Positions 18,801 through 27,955 of a stretch of 28,434 nucleotides of DNA are shown here, one piece after another. Position numbers and translations under genes: made by a program. The stretch's first letter is position 1. Each line of letters opens with the position of its first letter. This DNA is from a virus, in the IMG/VR virus record IMGVR_UViG_3300033150_002791, positions 1 to 28,434 of that record. The stretch is one strand, 5' to 3'. Under the pieces are notes generated by a model, which was given only the letters and a program-made list of their open reading frames with translations, was not told the origin of the DNA and did not search any database.

Positions 18801-20495
18801 ATGGCAGTAGAAAGGCTTCCACAATTTGTTCTGGATTTAGGAGAAGTCGTTCAGGCACGACTGCGGGCTTTAGCTGAACAAAGAGAAATTATTCGAGCAA
18901 GAGAAGAAGCTGAATTCCAGCGACGCATTTTAGAAGAGGGGCTTTTACCAGAAGAACAGCTTGCTTATCGTCAACAGCAACTTGAGAGAGAACAGAATCG
19001 TGCATTTCCTGATCAAAACTTTATTGCTGCTCTGAAAAAAGAAATTGCCAGCCTGAAAAAGATTATTCGTCAACGAAAATTCCGCCAAGAATATTACGAC
19101 TTTTTACAAGAGGCTGCCGCAGGCAGGAAAAGTATTAGCGACGAAATAAACTTTTTGCAAGATCAATTAGCTGACGCTATTGATGACGAGACCCGTGATG
19201 AAATTCGGGATAGGCTTATTGCCTTGATTCAGCGACAAACAGCCATTGACAAAGCAGTAGAAGACCAAAAAATTGAATTTTATTCCAAAGATCGCACTTT
19301 AGAATCTTACGACAAGGCAATTGATCTCGTTAGAAAACAACTTTCCAAAATAGAAGTGATTAAAAACCCAGAAGTAGCAAACGCTTATCGGTTAAAATTG
19401 CAAGCCCTGCAACAAGAAAGGGCAAGCATTGTTGTAGAGGAGCAACTCAATGATTTAGCGATTGAAATGAGTAGAGCTTCAGATTATGCTTATCCGTCTT
19501 TAGCGAAATTAAATAAGTTGCATAGTCTTGTTAGTGCTGCTGACGAAAACACTCCCGTAATTATTAATAATGTTCGTTATAATTCCGCAAGAGAATTTTG
19601 GCAATCCACGCTGGACAACTTTGTTAATACCCAATTTGCTACTGACTTTACTCAAGAGGTAAAGAAAAACCTTTCACTTGTAAAAACGCAAAAAGGGAAA
19701 GTTCCAGATGGTTTTATCGAGGATATTTCCAGCCGATTAGATAATCTCAAAAACAATCCTATCTTGAAAAATTATCCAGACGTTGTGACTGCTCTCAGGC
19801 AAGATGTCGCTTCTGCCGTATTGTCGGAGAAGATTGACGATATAAAGAGCGAATTTAATCTTGGCACTTCCTTAGCTACTCGCTTTGATGTGTGGAAAGC
19901 AAAAAATCGTCTTTTCTCCTACCAGAAATATTTCCCCGATGTCTCTTTAGAACCAGCCTTAAAGCAATTTGAAGAAATGGCAGCCGAAAAACAATTGCAA
20001 TTGAGCCAAGAAGTGCTTTCGGCAGCAGTTTCTTACCGAGAACAACACCCAGAAGTAAGTTTAGAAGAAGCAATTAAGAAAGTTACTCCTCTTGTTGGTG
20101 CTATTGTTCCAAAAGAGGAATTGACAAAGCCAAAAACTACCGAAGAACTTGGCAGGGAATTGGCAAAGAAAGCCGAAGCACCAGAAGAACTACTGAAGGA
20201 AGAACGAAAACAGAAAGAAGAGGTTGTAAAAGAAGAAGAAAGATTGATGAAAGAAGCGGCCAAAACTCTTGAGGGAGAAGCCGAGCAGCCAGAGATGATT
20301 AAGGCTCCAAAAGAAGAGGAATTTGCGACTCACAAAGTGCAGGCAGGCGAAACTTTATGGTCAATAGCGAAAAAGTATTTAGGGTCTGGTAGAAGGTGGA
20401 AAGAGTTGCTTAAACCAGAAGGAACTCCATTTACCGCAGAGGAAGCAAAAAGATTGCAGGTCGGGCAAGAAATTAAAATTCCTAAACTAAAATAA
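18801..20495 (+). CDS. Coiled-coil virion protein with C-terminal LysM domain (564 aa)
   Basis: Most of the protein is long charged helix rich in Gln, Glu and Lys (RAREEAEFQRRILEEGLLPE and following), compatible with extended coiled coils. The last about 55 residues form a LysM domain (HKVQAGETLWSIAKKYLGSG ... LQVGQEIKIP), which binds N-acetylglucosamine glycans such as peptidoglycan. An acidic hinge separates them. Placed between portal and other head-region genes, it is probably a virion protein that meets the cell wall during DNA entry or helps as an internal head protein. It is joined to the portal by TAATATG. Confidence 0.75.
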   Translation: MAVERLPQFVLDLGEVVQARLRALAEQREIIRAREEAEFQRRILEEGLLPEEQLAYRQQQLEREQNRAFPDQNFIAALKKEIASLKKIIRQRKFRQEYYDFLQEAAAGRKSISDEINFLQDQLADAIDDETRDEIRDRLIALIQRQTAIDKAVEDQKIEFYSKDRTLESYDKAIDLVRKQLSKIEVIKNPEVANAYRLKLQALQQERASIVVEEQLNDLAIEMSRASDYAYPSLAKLNKLHSLVSAADENTPVIINNVRYNSAREFWQSTLDNFVNTQFATDFTQEVKKNLSLVKTQKGKVPDGFIEDISSRLDNLKNNPILKNYPDVVTALRQDVASAVLSEKIDDIKSEFNLGTSLATRFDVWKAKNRLFSYQKYFPDVSLEPALKQFEEMAAEKQLQLSQEVLSAAVSYREQHPEVSLEEAIKKVTPLVGAIVPKEELTKPKTTEELGRELAKKAEAPEELLKEERKQKEEVVKEEERLMKEAAKTLEGEAEQPEMIKAPKEEEFATHKVQAGETLWSIAKKYLGSGRRWKELLKPEGTPFTAEEAKRLQVGQEIKIPKLK

Positions 20496-20499
20496 CAAT

Positions 20500-21768
20500 A
20501 TGCCACGCATAAATCTTTACGACATTCTATATCGAGGCGGATTATCTCCCGAAGAGAGAATTCAAAGAGAGGCACAAGAAGAAAAGGAAAGAGTGTTACG
20601 ACGATTAGATGAGGAATATCGCTATGCTGCAGAGAAAACTTTAAGGGAGGCGACTTTAAATTTCGCCAACGATCCTTATGGTTTTTCCTTAATGATGTTT
20701 AACGAATATTCGGCAATGGCGGATAGTTTAAGCGAGGCAATCGAGGAATTAGGCGATGAGGCCAATATTCAAATGCTGCAAACCAGAGATAAGTTTCGGG
20801 AAGAGGCAAATAAGTATTGGGCTGTTATTACTGCTATTGATGGAATTACTCGTGCCAGAGTAAAAGGAGATACTGAAAAAGAAAATTACTACCAAGAACG
20901 TCTCTCAAATTACGCCGTTGTTTATGACACAGAGCCAACGGGAGAAATTAGAACAATGCGAATCGAAAGTATTGCTGCCCTTCCTTCTAAATCTTATCCT
21001 ACAAACATTGGGATTACGGTAGCGGGAGTGACGGAAGACGCTAAACCTGTTATTAGTGCTGCCGATATAGAGAAGACGCCAGGAATGAGGGTGTTTGTAA
21101 GAGGGGTTAGTCCTGATTTTGCTCCTCAGGTTCGTTTAGGAGGATTTGTTTTAAATTGGTCGAAGCCAATTTATAAAGTGACCGCTACAGGAGATGCATT
21201 GCGAAAAGGACGAAAGGAAATCAATTGGGATTTTGGATTACAACAAATTCATCGCACAAGTTTTATTAGTAAGCCCCCAGGCTCTGTTGTAAAAGATAGC
21301 AAGGGAAAAATGTATTATGTCAACTATGACGGAAGCCTTTCATTGATTAAAAGCAGAAAACTTCTTGAACGTTTAGGGGTAGATTTTGAACAAGTATATC
21401 CTCTTGATCCTTGGGAAGAGGAAACCCTTCCTCCTGAAGAAGATTTAGCAAAGAGACGAAGCGATCCCGTTTTAGACCTTATATCAAAATACGAAGCAGA
21501 AGCGGAAGAAATCAGAAGGAAATATACTCCTCACCCTCTTGAGGTAAAAGTGGCAGAAACAGGGCGGAAGGTTTATCAATTAGCAAAAATGCCTATTACT
21601 CTTATGTTTGGAAGGAAGCGAAGAGAGGAGGAAGCGCAAAAACGCCAAGAGCGCCTTGCTCCTCCTCTTAGTGAAAAGCTTAAAGAATTAGAACTTACCC
21701 AACCTGTAAGTCGAGGGGAGTGGAGTGAGCTTGCAGAACCATTTAAGTCACTTTTCCCTAAGAAATAA
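20500..21768 (+). CDS. Structural-region hypothetical protein (422 aa)
   Basis: Helical N-terminal part (EERIQREAQEEKERVLRRL, DEANIQMLQTRDKFREEAN), then a beta-rich middle domain (PGMRVFVRGVSPDFAPQVRL, VLNWSKPIYKVTATG, SKGKMYYVNYDGSLSLIKSR) and a charged helical C-terminus. No motif or family is recognised. Its position among portal, large virion protein and scaffold genes suggests a virion or internal head component. Confidence 0.7.
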   Translation: MPRINLYDILYRGGLSPEERIQREAQEEKERVLRRLDEEYRYAAEKTLREATLNFANDPYGFSLMMFNEYSAMADSLSEAIEELGDEANIQMLQTRDKFREEANKYWAVITAIDGITRARVKGDTEKENYYQERLSNYAVVYDTEPTGEIRTMRIESIAALPSKSYPTNIGITVAGVTEDAKPVISAADIEKTPGMRVFVRGVSPDFAPQVRLGGFVLNWSKPIYKVTATGDALRKGRKEINWDFGLQQIHRTSFISKPPGSVVKDSKGKMYYVNYDGSLSLIKSRKLLERLGVDFEQVYPLDPWEEETLPPEEDLAKRRSDPVLDLISKYEAEAEEIRRKYTPHPLEVKVAETGRKVYQLAKMPITLMFGRKRREEEAQKRQERLAPPLSEKLKELELTQPVSRGEWSELAEPFKSLFPKK

Positions 21769-21769
21769 T

Positions 21770-24700
21770 ATGGCTGTTTTTCTAACACAAGAAGATATAA
21801 AGAAAATAAAAGGCTTTACACAGATCGGGGGAAGCCCCGATACTTTTTACTCTTTTCGTCCATACGATACGCAGGAGGAAAGAGAACCGAAAGGTTTTTT
21901 AATGAAAGCTCTTGATTATTATAGTAGAACTAATTATGCTGTTGCCAGTTTTGTTAATTCTTTGTTCGTGGAAAAGGAAGGTCTTGGCGAGGCAATGAGT
22001 GATGCTTGGAAGGGGTTAAAGGGAGAACAAAGAATGTTTTTTTCCGATGTGTTAGAAAATGCGGGAGTGAGAAATAAGTATATAAGAGCGATTGTGGGCT
22101 GGGCACTTGACGCCTTCCTCGATCCTCTTAACTGGCTTACTATAGGTGTTGGGCAGGGAACAAAATTGGGGCTTACTACTCTTTCTAAACAGGGACGATT
22201 GCTTTTACAAACTCGTCTCAAAAAAGATTTGCCTCGGTATACTGCTAAATTTTTAAAGGAGGTGGGGGAAAAGAAATTGGCACAAACAATGGCAAGAGAG
22301 GCAATAGAGGCAGAAGTTTTAAGAACCGCCCTTAGAAACCCCGCCAAGTATGTAGCCAAACCCGCCTTAAGGTATTTTGGGAGAAAGATTCCCATTGTTT
22401 CTAATGTTACTCAACCCGCAATTCAAAAACTTGGTGCTTTAAAAACAAGATTGGTAAGAAGGCAGCCAATGAGGTGGATTGGAAAAGCATTTATCGGGGA
22501 TGAATTTATTCTGAAACACTCTAAGGAATTTACCCCCCTTCAGAAAAATTTACTTGCCCTTGCTCGACAACAAAAATTATTAAGAGAAGCGGAGGGTTAT
22601 GCAGAGGCAGAAAAGTTTTTTTTCAAGGTGGCTAAAAAAGTTCCAAGGGTGACAGACAGAGAACGAATAATGAGGGCAATCGAAAAAAGGGAAATTTCCA
22701 AACTTCCCAAAAAATTGCAACCAGTTGCAAAAGAGCTTTCTGATTGGCTTAAAAAGAATATCACTGAACCAGAAATGAGGTTGGGGCTATTGCGAAGGTT
22801 TAGGGGTAAAAAACTCGAATATGTGCCTCACTATACACGTGAAAGGGTGTGGGGTAGAGGAAGGGGGCTTTATATTGGAATAACAAAAAGTGGGCAGCCA
22901 AGATATTTTGAGTCGCTTGAAGCCTTGAAAAAGGCAGGACTTACACCAATAGAAGATGTAGCTGTTTCTTTTTCGATGAGGTATGCGTATTCAAGAAATT
23001 TGATTGCATTTGATGATTATGTGCAGAAAATGGTTAATACGGTTGGAACAAAGATAGATAAAAAAACTTTTAGAAAATTGTTGGCTGGTGGAAAGAAACT
23101 TCCAGAAGGTTATGCAATTTATATACCACGACCCATAGTAAGATTTTACCCCTTATATTTTTCCAAAAAACCAATTTCGAAACAGAAACTAATACAAAAA
23201 GCCATAAATCTCCTTGACGAATTAGAGGGGATACGGGATTGGTCAAAGGGCGAGGTTCTGAAAATGATTCACTCTACTTCAGTTGGGAAGGCACTAAAAA
23301 TTACAGAGGATTTGCCAGTTTATCTTCTTCCGAAAGAGATAGCAGATATGCTTAATACTGCTTCTCCTTTTGTTTCTCGCACCACTTCTGACTTCTTGAG
23401 GTTTGCAGACAGGGTAACTAATTTTTGGAAAGCGTCTGTAACTTCTTGGTTTCCTGCTTGGCATTCTCGAAATGCAGAGTCTAACTTATGGTTATGTTTT
23501 CTTGGGGGAATGCAACGTCCCAGCGATGTAAAATATTTTATGCAAGCCTTCAAATTGCAGAAATATGGTTTTTTGAAGAGGCTTGGCAAGGAGCCAAAAG
23601 ATTTTGTCATAACACTAGGTAGCAAAAAATTCCGTGCTTCTCAGCTCTATGATATGGCAAAAGAGACAGGTGTTTTCACTGGTTGGTATATGAGGGAGCT
23701 TGGGGCTGGATATGAGAGAGAGTTGTTAAAAAGAGCGGGTGGTGTGCGAAGGGGAGCAGCAATGTTAGAGAGAGCGTTATTCGAGAAACCAAGAGCTGTA
23801 GGTTCGGCTGTAGAAAATAACGCCAGAATGGCCTTGTTTTTACATCGTTTAGCAAAGGGAGATGATTATCGGTCTGCGTCAAGGTTTGTAAAGAAATTTC
23901 TCTTTGATTATGGAGAGTTAACCCCGTTTGAAAAACAAGTAATGAGAAGAATTATACCCTTCTACTGTGTTCCAACAGATGCTGAAATACTTACTAAAGA
24001 TGGCTGGAAAAAATATAATGAGGTAGTTATTGGGGAGGAGGTTTTAACTTATGATTATAAAACAAAGAAATTGGTTTGGCAGCCGCTACAAGATAAGGCA
24101 GTGTTTGAGTATAATGGTCAGTTGATGAGATTAGGAAATACAAGAATGGAGTTTTTGGCTACTTTTGATCATAGGTGGGTTGTTAATGATGGCAAAAGAG
24201 AAAAAATTGTTCGTGGTTATCAATTAAGAAGCAACCACAAAATTCCTCTAACTGGCGATTATCAACCGAATGAGAGTATTTTAACGCCACGAGAGGCAGC
24301 AATTCTTGGCTGGATAGTAACCGATGGGTATTTCAGGTGGAGAGGGAATTATTTTGAGGCAGTAATTTATCAGCATCCTAAGAAATACGCAAAAGAAATT
24401 AGAAAACTGCTGGGAACGGATTGTTCCAGCGAGTTTGTTCATCCTGACAGTGGGGTTATTTGTTTTAGAATAAAGGCTTCTGCTTTAAAGAACATAAAAA
24501 AATATCTACGGAGCAAAGATGATTTAATGAGTATAGTGACAAGGCTGAACAAGGAAGCAATGGCAGAGATGAGGCGGGCTATGCTTATGGCGGAAGGTGG
24601 AATTAGTGGAAGAAAAAAGGATTGTCTATTTTTTACTCAAGAAGACAACAATGTGAGGGATGCTTTTCAATTCTTGTCTCAAATGCTTGGAGAACCTATC

Positions 24701-25510
24701 ATTCTTAAAAAGAGAGGAGGATATGTAAAGAAGCGAAGATATATGAAAGTTTTTGGAGCAATTGGCGTAGAGTGGTATTCTGGAAAAATATGGTGTCCCA
24801 AAACACCTAATGGGACTTGGGTAATGAGAAGGAATGGTGCGGTTATTATTACTGGAAACACCTGGCTCAGGAAGAATATCCCACTTCAACTTGAGCAAAT
24901 GGTAAAGCAGCCTGGTAAGTTTGCCCAGATAAAGAAAATGCAACACGCTGTAGAAAGTTTATCTCCTGCTCCAGATGAGAGATATTTGCCAGATTGGATG
25001 CAGGAAAAAGAATTATTTGTAAGAGTTCCTTACTACAAAGAGGGAAGTCCGTTATATATAAATCCCGACCTTGCCTTTCAGGATTTGGCTTATTTGAACC
25101 TCAAAGATCCTGATGTAATAAGATCGTGGTTTGCCAATCTTCATCCTGCGATTAAAATTCCTTTTGAAACTTTAACTAATTACAGCCTTTTTAGGGGCAG
25201 AAATGTGGTAGATCCAGATTTGCCTGGCGATATAGAGTTTAGGGAAGCATTGAAAGAAGAATTGCTTGATAGTTTAAGAATTTGGGGTTATAAAGAGCGC
25301 CTTTCCAGAGAAGACGTTGCAACCCTTCACAAAATTATAGACATAGTATTAGGAATTAAGGCTTATCCCTACGATGAGATTAAAAGTCGTTATTGGTATT
25401 TCCAAAGAAAAAGGCGAGAAGAAAATGCCTTAAGGCGTTATTATGAGAAAAAAGCCAAAGAAAAGCTTAAAAAGAAAAAACCCCTTATTTTGCCCTATGA
25501 AGGTTTGTAG
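21770..25510 (+). CDS. Large virion-region protein containing an in-frame intein (1246 aa precursor)
   Basis: ATG 21770 is chosen because it follows the upstream stop as TAATATG; an in-frame GTG at 21725 would overlap the previous gene. The mature extein product would be 948 residues after loss of the 298-residue intein (733-1030). The N-extein is helical and basic with a block FWKASVTSWFPAWHSRNAES shared in style with large phage virion proteins. Splicing restores IPFY-TWLRKNIP, a likely conserved motif. Its position suggests an internal head or DNA-injection protein; the family is not certain. Confidence 0.75.
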   Translation: MAVFLTQEDIKKIKGFTQIGGSPDTFYSFRPYDTQEEREPKGFLMKALDYYSRTNYAVASFVNSLFVEKEGLGEAMSDAWKGLKGEQRMFFSDVLENAGVRNKYIRAIVGWALDAFLDPLNWLTIGVGQGTKLGLTTLSKQGRLLLQTRLKKDLPRYTAKFLKEVGEKKLAQTMAREAIEAEVLRTALRNPAKYVAKPALRYFGRKIPIVSNVTQPAIQKLGALKTRLVRRQPMRWIGKAFIGDEFILKHSKEFTPLQKNLLALARQQKLLREAEGYAEAEKFFFKVAKKVPRVTDRERIMRAIEKREISKLPKKLQPVAKELSDWLKKNITEPEMRLGLLRRFRGKKLEYVPHYTRERVWGRGRGLYIGITKSGQPRYFESLEALKKAGLTPIEDVAVSFSMRYAYSRNLIAFDDYVQKMVNTVGTKIDKKTFRKLLAGGKKLPEGYAIYIPRPIVRFYPLYFSKKPISKQKLIQKAINLLDELEGIRDWSKGEVLKMIHSTSVGKALKITEDLPVYLLPKEIADMLNTASPFVSRTTSDFLRFADRVTNFWKASVTSWFPAWHSRNAESNLWLCFLGGMQRPSDVKYFMQAFKLQKYGFLKRLGKEPKDFVITLGSKKFRASQLYDMAKETGVFTGWYMRELGAGYERELLKRAGGVRRGAAMLERALFEKPRAVGSAVENNARMALFLHRLAKGDDYRSASRFVKKFLFDYGELTPFEKQVMRRIIPFYCVPTDAEILTKDGWKKYNEVVIGEEVLTYDYKTKKLVWQPLQDKAVFEYNGQLMRLGNTRMEFLATFDHRWVVNDGKREKIVRGYQLRSNHKIPLTGDYQPNESILTPREAAILGWIVTDGYFRWRGNYFEAVIYQHPKKYAKEIRKLLGTDCSSEFVHPDSGVICFRIKASALKNIKKYLRSKDDLMSIVTRLNKEAMAEMRRAMLMAEGGISGRKKDCLFFTQEDNNVRDAFQFLSQMLGEPIILKKRGGYVKKRRYMKVFGAIGVEWYSGKIWCPKTPNGTWVMRRNGAVIITGNTWLRKNIPLQLEQMVKQPGKFAQIKKMQHAVESLSPAPDERYLPDWMQEKELFVRVPYYKEGSPLYINPDLAFQDLAYLNLKDPDVIRSWFANLHPAIKIPFETLTNYSLFRGRNVVDPDLPGDIEFREALKEELLDSLRIWGYKERLSREDVATLHKIIDIVLGIKAYPYDEIKSRYWYFQRKRREENALRRYYEKKAKEKLKKKKPLILPYEGL
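23966..24859 (+). mobile_element. Intein with LAGLIDADG homing endonuclease
   Basis: 298 residues. Block A starts with Cys1 (CVPTDAEILTKDGW); block B has TFDH (Thr66, His69). A LAGLIDADG motif ILGWIVTDGYF (113-123, Asp120) and a second, weaker copy RRAMLMAEGGIS (Glu210) lie between. The end is RRNGAVIITGN followed by Thr+1. The last Asn is the expected splice residue, but the usual penultimate His is Gly and no block-F His is evident. Splicing joins Tyr to Thr. It is a selfish element; the endonuclease is probably active or recently so. Confidence 0.92.
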
Positions 25511-25607
25511 AGCAATTATAGATTTTATTATTGGTTTTTTCATTTCAATAGGATGGCTGATTTTATATTATTGGCTTGGCGTTTGGTTACATTCTCGCGT
25601 AGGTTGA
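25497..25607 (+). CDS. Very small membrane protein (36 aa)
   Basis: It starts within the end of the large virion gene (14-base overlap, other frame). After MKVCR the protein is one long hydrophobic segment (AIIDFIIGFFISIGWLILYY) continuing to WLGVWL, with a short basic end. The stop overlaps the -35 of the following promoter. It could be a second holin, a spanin-like or a membrane-targeting peptide; the only support is the clean hydrophobic frame. Confidence 0.4.
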   Translation: MKVCRAIIDFIIGFFISIGWLILYYWLGVWLHSRVG

Positions 25608-25632
25608 CTTGTTTTTATGAAATTGATAAAAT
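25604..25632 (+). promoter_or_regulatory. Promoter before the scaffold and capsid genes
   Basis: TTGACT (25604-25609), 17-base spacer, TAAAAT (25627-25632). The predicted start falls near the AAAGGTCG element (25638-25645), so that element would lie at the 5' end of the message. Confidence 0.6.
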
Positions 25633-25640
25633 AAATTAAA

Positions 25641-25645
25641 GGTCG
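25641..25645 (+). promoter_or_regulatory. AAAGGTCG leader element before the scaffold gene
   Basis: AAAGGTCG with GGTCG ending 22 bases before ATG 25668; AATTAAC follows in the gap. It nearly repeats the leader of the 10718 gene. Confidence 0.45.
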
Positions 25646-25667
25646 CAAATTAACAAAATCCAAACTT

Positions 25668-26381
25668 ATGGCTGATACAAAAGGAGACGCTACTCCAGCC
25701 CCATCTGAAGTTGAGGAAGAAGTTCCTCAACAGGCGGATACTGAGGAAGCCACTCCTCAGGAGGGCGGAGAAAGCACTCCACAAACTCAAACAGAGGAGG
25801 ACGGAGTAACCTCCTCTCAAAAAGTGGCAGAACTCCAAGCAGAATTAGAGCGGCTCCGAAAAGAGGTAGAACACGCAAGGAATATGCAGTCTATTGCAGA
25901 TAAGAAGGCAAGAGAAGAAAGGCGAGCCCGTCTCAAATTAGAGAAAGAGATTAAAAGAATTCGGGAAGGTAAAGTAGAAGAAGGAGAACCGTCTTCTACC
26001 GAGCCAGAGGAAGGAATTAGTAAAATTGCAGTTAGGGGAAGGGTGGCAGAGATGTTGCTGCGCAACCCTGATTATCAGAAGGTTGTGGAGCAAGATCCTA
26101 CCCTTAAAGAGGTTTTGCTAACCAACCCGATGGCGTTAGTAGAAGATGCTCTTGATGTAGAAGATGCGGTAGATCAGATTCGAGAAAGAATCGAAAAGCG
26201 CCTTACAGAGGCATCAAATAAAGAATCAGCCGCCAAAAAGGCGACTGACCAAAGGAAAGTGGAAGCAGGAGCCGTTCAGCCTCCTGAAAACCGCCTTCCC
26301 GACGAAGAAGTCAGAAGGCGGGAAGCCTTAAAGAAGGGCAATATCGAGGAGGCAATTTTATCACGCCTAAAAACAGGATAG
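25668..26381 (+). CDS. Capsid scaffolding protein (237 aa)
   Basis: It lies immediately upstream of the major capsid gene. The first about 50 residues are acidic and Pro/Thr/Gln-rich (disordered). A strong coiled coil follows (VAELQAELERLRKEVEHARN ... KLEKEIKRIREGK), then a helical C-terminal half (NPDYQKVVEQDPTLKEVLLT). Acidic N-terminus, coiled coil and position are the normal features of a tailed-phage scaffold that drives procapsid assembly and then leaves. No protease domain is seen. Confidence 0.75.
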   Translation: MADTKGDATPAPSEVEEEVPQQADTEEATPQEGGESTPQTQTEEDGVTSSQKVAELQAELERLRKEVEHARNMQSIADKKAREERRARLKLEKEIKRIREGKVEEGEPSSTEPEEGISKIAVRGRVAEMLLRNPDYQKVVEQDPTLKEVLLTNPMALVEDALDVEDAVDQIRERIEKRLTEASNKESAAKKATDQRKVEAGAVQPPENRLPDEEVRRREALKKGNIEEAILSRLKTG

Positions 26382-26384
26382 AAA

Positions 26385-26389
26385 GGTCG
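26385..26389 (+). promoter_or_regulatory. AAAGGTCG leader element before the major capsid gene
   Basis: GAAAGGTCGC begins just after the scaffold stop; GGTCG ends 31 bases before ATG 26421. GTCG can pair with CGAC directly before the start codon (26416-26419). Confidence 0.45.
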
Positions 26390-26420
26390 CTAAACAAGAT
26401 AGTCCCTCCCGAAAACGACT

Positions 26421-27584
26421 ATGGCTTTAAGTGCAGCTTCTGGATTAGCAGCCTATAGCATTCCAGCAGGTGTTAAGAAGTTAGATTTGTCAGAGGAATT
26501 GGCTGAAGTGATTAGAACCGATAATACCGCCTTGATTTCTCGTGTTGGCGTTGGTCATTTCACTGCTACTCAGTTGACACACAAGTGGCTTGAGGACAAG
26601 TTGAATCCTAACACTGCTACATTGAATGGTAATTTAGACGCTTCTTCTACCACTGTAAATGTGGCAAGTGGTCAGGGTAGCAGGTTTAAGGTAGGAACTA
26701 TTTTCAAGTTCAACGAGAAAGGTAAAACAGAAATGTGTAGAGTTACTGCTGTTTCTGGTGATGCCTTGACAGTTGAACGAGGTTATGGTTCTACCAGTGG
26801 AGAAACTCACGCTGATGGAGCAACAATAATGATCATCGCCCACACGAAACAGGAAGGTTGGGAGCCAAATAAGGAAGATTGGTCTCAAGAGCGAACCTCG
26901 GTCTACAACTATCTCACCACAATGGGTTATGGTATTACCATTACCCGAAGGAGACAGTTAGTAGACCACGCCGCTATTCCAAGCGAGTTCGCCCATCAGA
27001 GTGCCTACCGATTGAAAGAGTTTATGAGACAACTTGATAGCTCGGTCATAAACTCTATTAGATCGGCTTCCGAAGGAGGCGCTTCCGACTATTCCTCAAT
27101 GGGCGGTATCATTGAGTTTGTTTCTCAGGCTGGAGGTAATACAAATAGCACCGACGAGAAACTCTCTCCAAGCGTAATGAATGATATGATTAAGCAAATC
27201 TGGGACGACGGTGGAATGGTTGCTGGCGGAAGATTAGTCGCTATTGTCGGTGGTGTCCAGAAGAGGATCATCTCTCAATTCGACCAAGCCTACAGAAGGT
27301 TAGATTATGACTCTAACGCTGTAGGATATGTCGTTGAGAGATTTATCTCTGACCTCGGTTTCGAGGTAGAGATTGTTGTTGATCCTTGGATGCCAGATGA
27401 CACCATTGTTATCGGCGACATTAACCGCCTTAGAATTGGACCCCTTCAAGGTGATGCTGTTGGAGTAGAAGATTTGGCTAAAACTGGAAGACTTATTCAG
27501 GCAATGCTTTCAGGAACTTACACCTGCGAGGTTAGGAATGCTAAAGAGGCTTGGGCAATTCATACGAATTTGAAGTTAAGTTAA
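26421..27584 (+). CDS. Major capsid protein, SU10-like / HK97 fold (387 aa)
   Basis: It follows the scaffold gene and matches the SU10-like (DUF5309) group. An N-arm with LSEELAEVIRTDNTALISRV comes first, then a small inserted beta domain (about 72-140, LDASSTTVNVASG ... DALTVERGYG). The spine helix region RRRQLVDHAAIPSEFAHQSA and a C-terminal A-domain with SDLGFEVEIVVDPWMPDDTI and IGDINRLRIGP follow. Length fits. It forms the icosahedral shell. It should be among the most strongly expressed genes, and its leader carries the AAAGGTCG element. Confidence 0.87.
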   Translation: MALSAASGLAAYSIPAGVKKLDLSEELAEVIRTDNTALISRVGVGHFTATQLTHKWLEDKLNPNTATLNGNLDASSTTVNVASGQGSRFKVGTIFKFNEKGKTEMCRVTAVSGDALTVERGYGSTSGETHADGATIMIIAHTKQEGWEPNKEDWSQERTSVYNYLTTMGYGITITRRRQLVDHAAIPSEFAHQSAYRLKEFMRQLDSSVINSIRSASEGGASDYSSMGGIIEFVSQAGGNTNSTDEKLSPSVMNDMIKQIWDDGGMVAGGRLVAIVGGVQKRIISQFDQAYRRLDYDSNAVGYVVERFISDLGFEVEIVVDPWMPDDTIVIGDINRLRIGPLQGDAVGVEDLAKTGRLIQAMLSGTYTCEVRNAKEAWAIHTNLKLS

Positions 27585-27670
27585 TGGGCAGTTGATCCCG
27601 ATTAGTTTTTAAGGGTTTGCGGTTATCCCGCTTCTCCTTGTGGGCGAAAACCGCCCCTCCCACCTTTCAA

Positions 27671-27675
27671 GGTCG
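27671..27675 (+). promoter_or_regulatory. AAGGTCG leader element before the 27700 gene
   Basis: CAAGGTCG with GGTCG ending 24 bases before ATG 27700. It lies at the end of a small hairpin (ACCTT-TC-AAGGT). The 115-base gap upstream also has GCGGTT/AACCGC and CCCGC/GTGGG pairings but no gene. Confidence 0.45.
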
Positions 27676-27699
27676 TATATAAATAAGAACTATAAAATT

Positions 27700-27954
27700 A
27701 TGGCTACCGAAATAGGAAAGTATTATCCTGGCATAAAAGAAGTAGAGTTGTCGTTTGGGGCAACCGACGACTCTAAAACGGCTACCGTTCCAGAGGGTAG
27801 CGTGATTCTTGGGTATTATTGTAGTGCTTTTACTGGGTCACCATCTTCAAAAATCTTGAAACTTTCCATTAGCGGAACTACGTTGACAGGAACTCTTGAT
27901 GCTGCCCCTGGAAGTGGTAATTCTATCACTTATAAAGTAATAATTCAGGGCTAA
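27700..27954 (+). CDS. Small beta-rich head protein (84 aa)
   Basis: ATG 27700 is chosen over an upstream in-frame ATG because it carries the AAAATTATG leader and the AAAGGTCG element. The protein is all beta with small residues (KTATVPEGSVILGYYCSAFT, LKLSISGTTLTGTLDAAPGS), as in capsid decoration or head-fibre proteins. It directly follows the capsid gene. Joined to the next gene by TAATATG. Confidence 0.65.
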   Translation: MATEIGKYYPGIKEVELSFGATDDSKTATVPEGSVILGYYCSAFTGSPSSKILKLSISGTTLTGTLDAAPGSGNSITYKVIIQG

Positions 27955-27955
27955 T

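Noticed and set aside
21725-21769. Longer GTG start for the large virion gene
   Set aside because: It overlaps the preceding gene by 44 bases, while ATG 21770 has the standard TAATATG junction.
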